Assembly: GCA_025935735.1 (NCBI GenBank)
Contig: JAICUS010000226.1
Location: forward strand, 1 to 8,805
Direction: 5' to 3'
Source: Solirubrobacteraceae bacterium
GTDB taxonomy: Bacteria; Actinomycetota; Thermoleophilia; Solirubrobacterales; Solirubrobacteraceae
DNA: 8,805 nt
Shown: positions 7,229-8,805 of the stretch, in pieces
Layout of the letters: each line of letters starts with the position of its first letter
How positions within the stretch are numbered: position 1 is the first letter of the stretch
Translations under genes and position numbers: made by a program
The notes under the pieces: generated by a model
Told to the model about the DNA's origin: nothing
Seen by the model: the letters and a program-made list of their open reading frames with translations, nothing else
Databases searched by the model: none

Positions 7229-8207
7229 GGGACACCTCCGCCATCTCGGGGGCGAGCTCGCGCCGGACCCGGTGCCGGGCGGCCTCGGGGGCGCCGAGCC
7301 GATCGAGGCCCAGCAGGGCCGCGCCGACCACCGGCGGCGCGTCGACGACGTGCGCGGCGAGCGGGACGCGCAGCTCGGCGAGGCCGGACTCGACGCCGCT
7401 GAGCAGCTGCGGGTGGCGGGCGCGCAGGATGCCGCCGCCGAGGATCACGTCGGCCGGCTCTTGGAGGGGGCCGATGCGGGTGAGCGCCACGCGGACGAAT
7501 GACACGATCTCGGCCGCCAGCCGGTCGATCAGCCCGGCGGCCACGGGGTCCTGCGGGGCTTCGGCGAGCACGAGCGGCGCGAGCTCGACGAAGCGCCGCT
7601 TGGAGAGCTGACGCAGGTGGATCGCCTCGGCGACCGCGAGCAGGCTGGGGAGGCCGAAGTGCGCGGCGACGGCCTGCTCCAGTGTCGTGCGCGGGCCGCG
7701 GCCGTCCTCGCTGCGCGCGGCGGCGAACACCGCGGCGCGGCCCAGGTCGTAGCCGCCGCCCCAGTCGCCGGTGATGTCGCCCAGCGCGGGGAAGCGGGCC
7801 TCGCGGCCGTCGGGGCCGATCGCGGCGCAGTTGATGCCGGCGCCGCAGACCACCGCGACGCCCCAGCCGCGGTCCGTGCCGGCGCGCAGCAGCGCGTGGG
7901 TGTCGTTGCCCACCTCCACGCGGGGCGCCCAGCCGCGCTCCTGGATGCGCCGGCGCGCGGTCTCCACCTCGTGCGGGAAGTCGACGCCGGCCAGCGAGAG
8001 GTCGGCGATCGCCAGCTTCGGCGCCCTGGCGGTCACCCGCGCCTCCTCCAGCAGCGCCGCGATGCGGTCCAGCGCGCCGTCCAGGCCGTGCTCGTGCGGC
8101 GAGCTGCCGGGCCCGCGGACCAGCGCCAGCACCGCGCCGTCGGCGGCCACCAGCGCCAGGTCGGTCTTGGCGTTGCCGCCGTCGACGGCGAGGATCGCCC
8201 CGGTCAC
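7221..8207 (-). CDS. BadF/BadG/BcrA/BcrD-family sugar kinase (N-acetylglucosamine kinase-like)
   Basis: A 328-residue ASKHA-fold ATP-dependent kinase related to N-acetylglucosamine kinase. Visible motifs are the phosphate-1 loop VDGGNAKT (8-15), NDTH (101-104) with candidate catalytic Asp102, the phosphate-2 segment VVCGAGINCAA (119-129), GDWGGGYDLGR (147-157) and the adenosine motif ILGGGILR (255-262), followed by the late VGAALLGLD (294-302). GTG 8207 was chosen because it overlaps the stop of the GH4 gene as GTGA and places the phosphate loop at its usual position. The end overlaps the ABC gene start by 8 bases. Since the operon has an ABC importer and no visible PTS component, this enzyme is the natural candidate to phosphorylate the imported sugar, either a monosaccharide such as GlcNAc or the intact glycoside to be cut by GH4. 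The exact substrate is inference; benzoyl-CoA reductase activation, the other role in this family, does not fit the context. Confidence 0.88.
7234..7239 (-). promoter_or_regulatory. Ribosome binding site of the ABC ATPase gene, inside the kinase gene
   Basis: On the minus strand GGAGGT lies five bases before ATG 7228-7226 and within the coding end of the kinase gene. It is the only strong Shine-Dalgarno in the visible operon. The kinase and the ROK starts rely on GTGA stop-start overlaps. Confidence 0.6.
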
Positions 8208-8805
8208 GGCGCGGCCACCCCGAGCAGGTCCCCCAGCAGCTCGTCCACCTTCGCCGTCTGGCCGACCAGCGGGTGCGCCAGCAGCGCCTTGCGCGCCAGC
8301 ACCGGGTCGCCGGTCGTCGCCGCCTGCACCGTCAGGCGCTCGTAGGCGGCGACGTGCTGCACGAGCCCGAGCAGCTCCGGCGCGAGCGGCCTCTGGGGCA
8401 GCGGTTGAGCGCCCGTCTGGGTCACGCGCGCGGGGACCTCGACCACGTCGTCGGCCTGGAGGCCCGGGAGCGTGCCGGCGTTGCGGGTGTCGACCACGTG
8501 GACCGCGCCGTCGCCGGAGATGAGCGAGCCGACGAGGCCCGTCGCGGCGTCGCTGTAGAACGCACCGCCGCGTTGCTCGAGCAGCTCCGGCTTGGTGTCC
8601 AGCGCCTCGTTGCGATACATGGCGAGCAGCTCGCGCTCGATCTCCGCCACGGTCTGCGCGCGGGGGACCCCGTCGCGCTGCTCGGCCAGCACCTCGTCGT
8701 GGCCGTAGAAGTAGCGCAGGTAGTAGCTCGGGATCGCGCCCAGGTCGTCCAACAGGCGGCGTGGCAGCTCGAGCTCCGCCGCGAGCTCGTCACCGTAATC
8801 GGCGA
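8204..8805 (-). CDS. Family 4 glycoside hydrolase (6-phospho-beta-glucosidase type), C-terminal part
   Basis: The last 199 residues of an NAD+- and divalent-metal-dependent GH4 enzyme; the start, Rossmann domain and catalytic region lie beyond the right edge. The frame is open to base 8805. Visible family stretches are LGAIPSYYLRYFYGHDEVL (8743-8687), the HVVDTRNAGTLPGLQADDVVEVPA segment (about 8500-8428), and ERLTVQAATTGD...ALLAHPLV near the end, all as in CelF/LicH-type 6-phospho-beta-glucosidases. GH4 enzymes hydrolyse by an oxidation-elimination route and typically act on 6-phosphorylated glycosides, although some (alpha-galactosidase and alpha-glucosidase types) take unphosphorylated ones. 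The stop overlaps the kinase start by 4 bases. The overlap and shared strand make this the upstream member of the visible operon. Phospho-beta-glucosidase is favoured by the C-terminal wording of the sequence; anomeric specificity cannot be proven here. Confidence 0.88.
   Translation of the reverse strand, partial: ADYGDELAAELELPRRLLDDLGAIPSYYLRYFYGHDEVLAEQRDGVPRAQTVAEIERELLAMYRNEALDTKPELLEQRGGAFYSDAATGLVGSLISGDGAVHVVDTRNAGTLPGLQADDVVEVPARVTQTGAQPLPQRPLAPELLGLVQHVAAYERLTVQAATTGDPVLARKALLAHPLVGQTAKVDELLGDLLGVAAP

Overview
The window is very GC-rich DNA with strong G/C at third codon positions, several GTG starts and long spurious antisense reading frames. Together with the gene content this suggests a high-GC actinobacterium, possibly of the Thermoleophilia/Solirubrobacterales type. 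That placement is an inference; there is no rRNA or marker gene to confirm it. No RNA genes, CRISPR arrays, transposases or attachment sites were seen. No stretch over 300 bases lacks a gene; the largest gap is 2585-2753.

Left part (1-3795). It opens with the C-terminal half of a low-specificity threonine aldolase. A two-domain VOC-fold ring-cleaving dioxygenase (487-1416) follows on the same strand. Between them, partly inside the last codons of the aldolase gene, is a near-perfect 18-bp palindrome overlapping a good -10 box, which looks like a repressor operator for the dioxygenase. A convergent gene (1409-2584, minus) encodes an unrecognised secreted lipoprotein. Apart from the lipidated Cys it has 18 cysteines that fall into nine pairs, eight of them spaced 9-12 residues, plus duplicated HGxxH motifs. 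Next is an M28-family metallopeptidase gene (2754-3795) that appears broken: its signal peptide is joined out of frame to the middle of the catalytic domain.

Right part (3845-8805). A ROK-family regulator (3845-5020, plus) converges on, and overlaps by 20 bp, the last gene of a minus-strand sugar operon. In transcription order the operon is: a GH4 family 6-phospho-glycosidase (partial, running off the right edge), a BadF/GlcNAc-kinase-type sugar kinase, a MalK/UgpC/MsmK-type ABC importer ATPase, and a second ROK regulator. All three junctions overlap by 4-8 bp, so the four genes are very likely co-transcribed and translationally coupled. The inferred scheme is ABC import of an oligosaccharide or amino sugar, ATP-dependent phosphorylation by the kinase, hydrolysis of the phosphorylated glycoside by GH4, and control by the ROK protein. 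The permease and binding-protein genes are not in the window.

The items I consider most worth following up are the cysteine-paired repeat lipoprotein, the operator built into the aldolase tail, the kinase plus GH4 plus ABC combination that could replace a PTS, and the two ROK regulators that both lack the usual zinc site. I do not see clear evidence of an entirely new multi-gene system.
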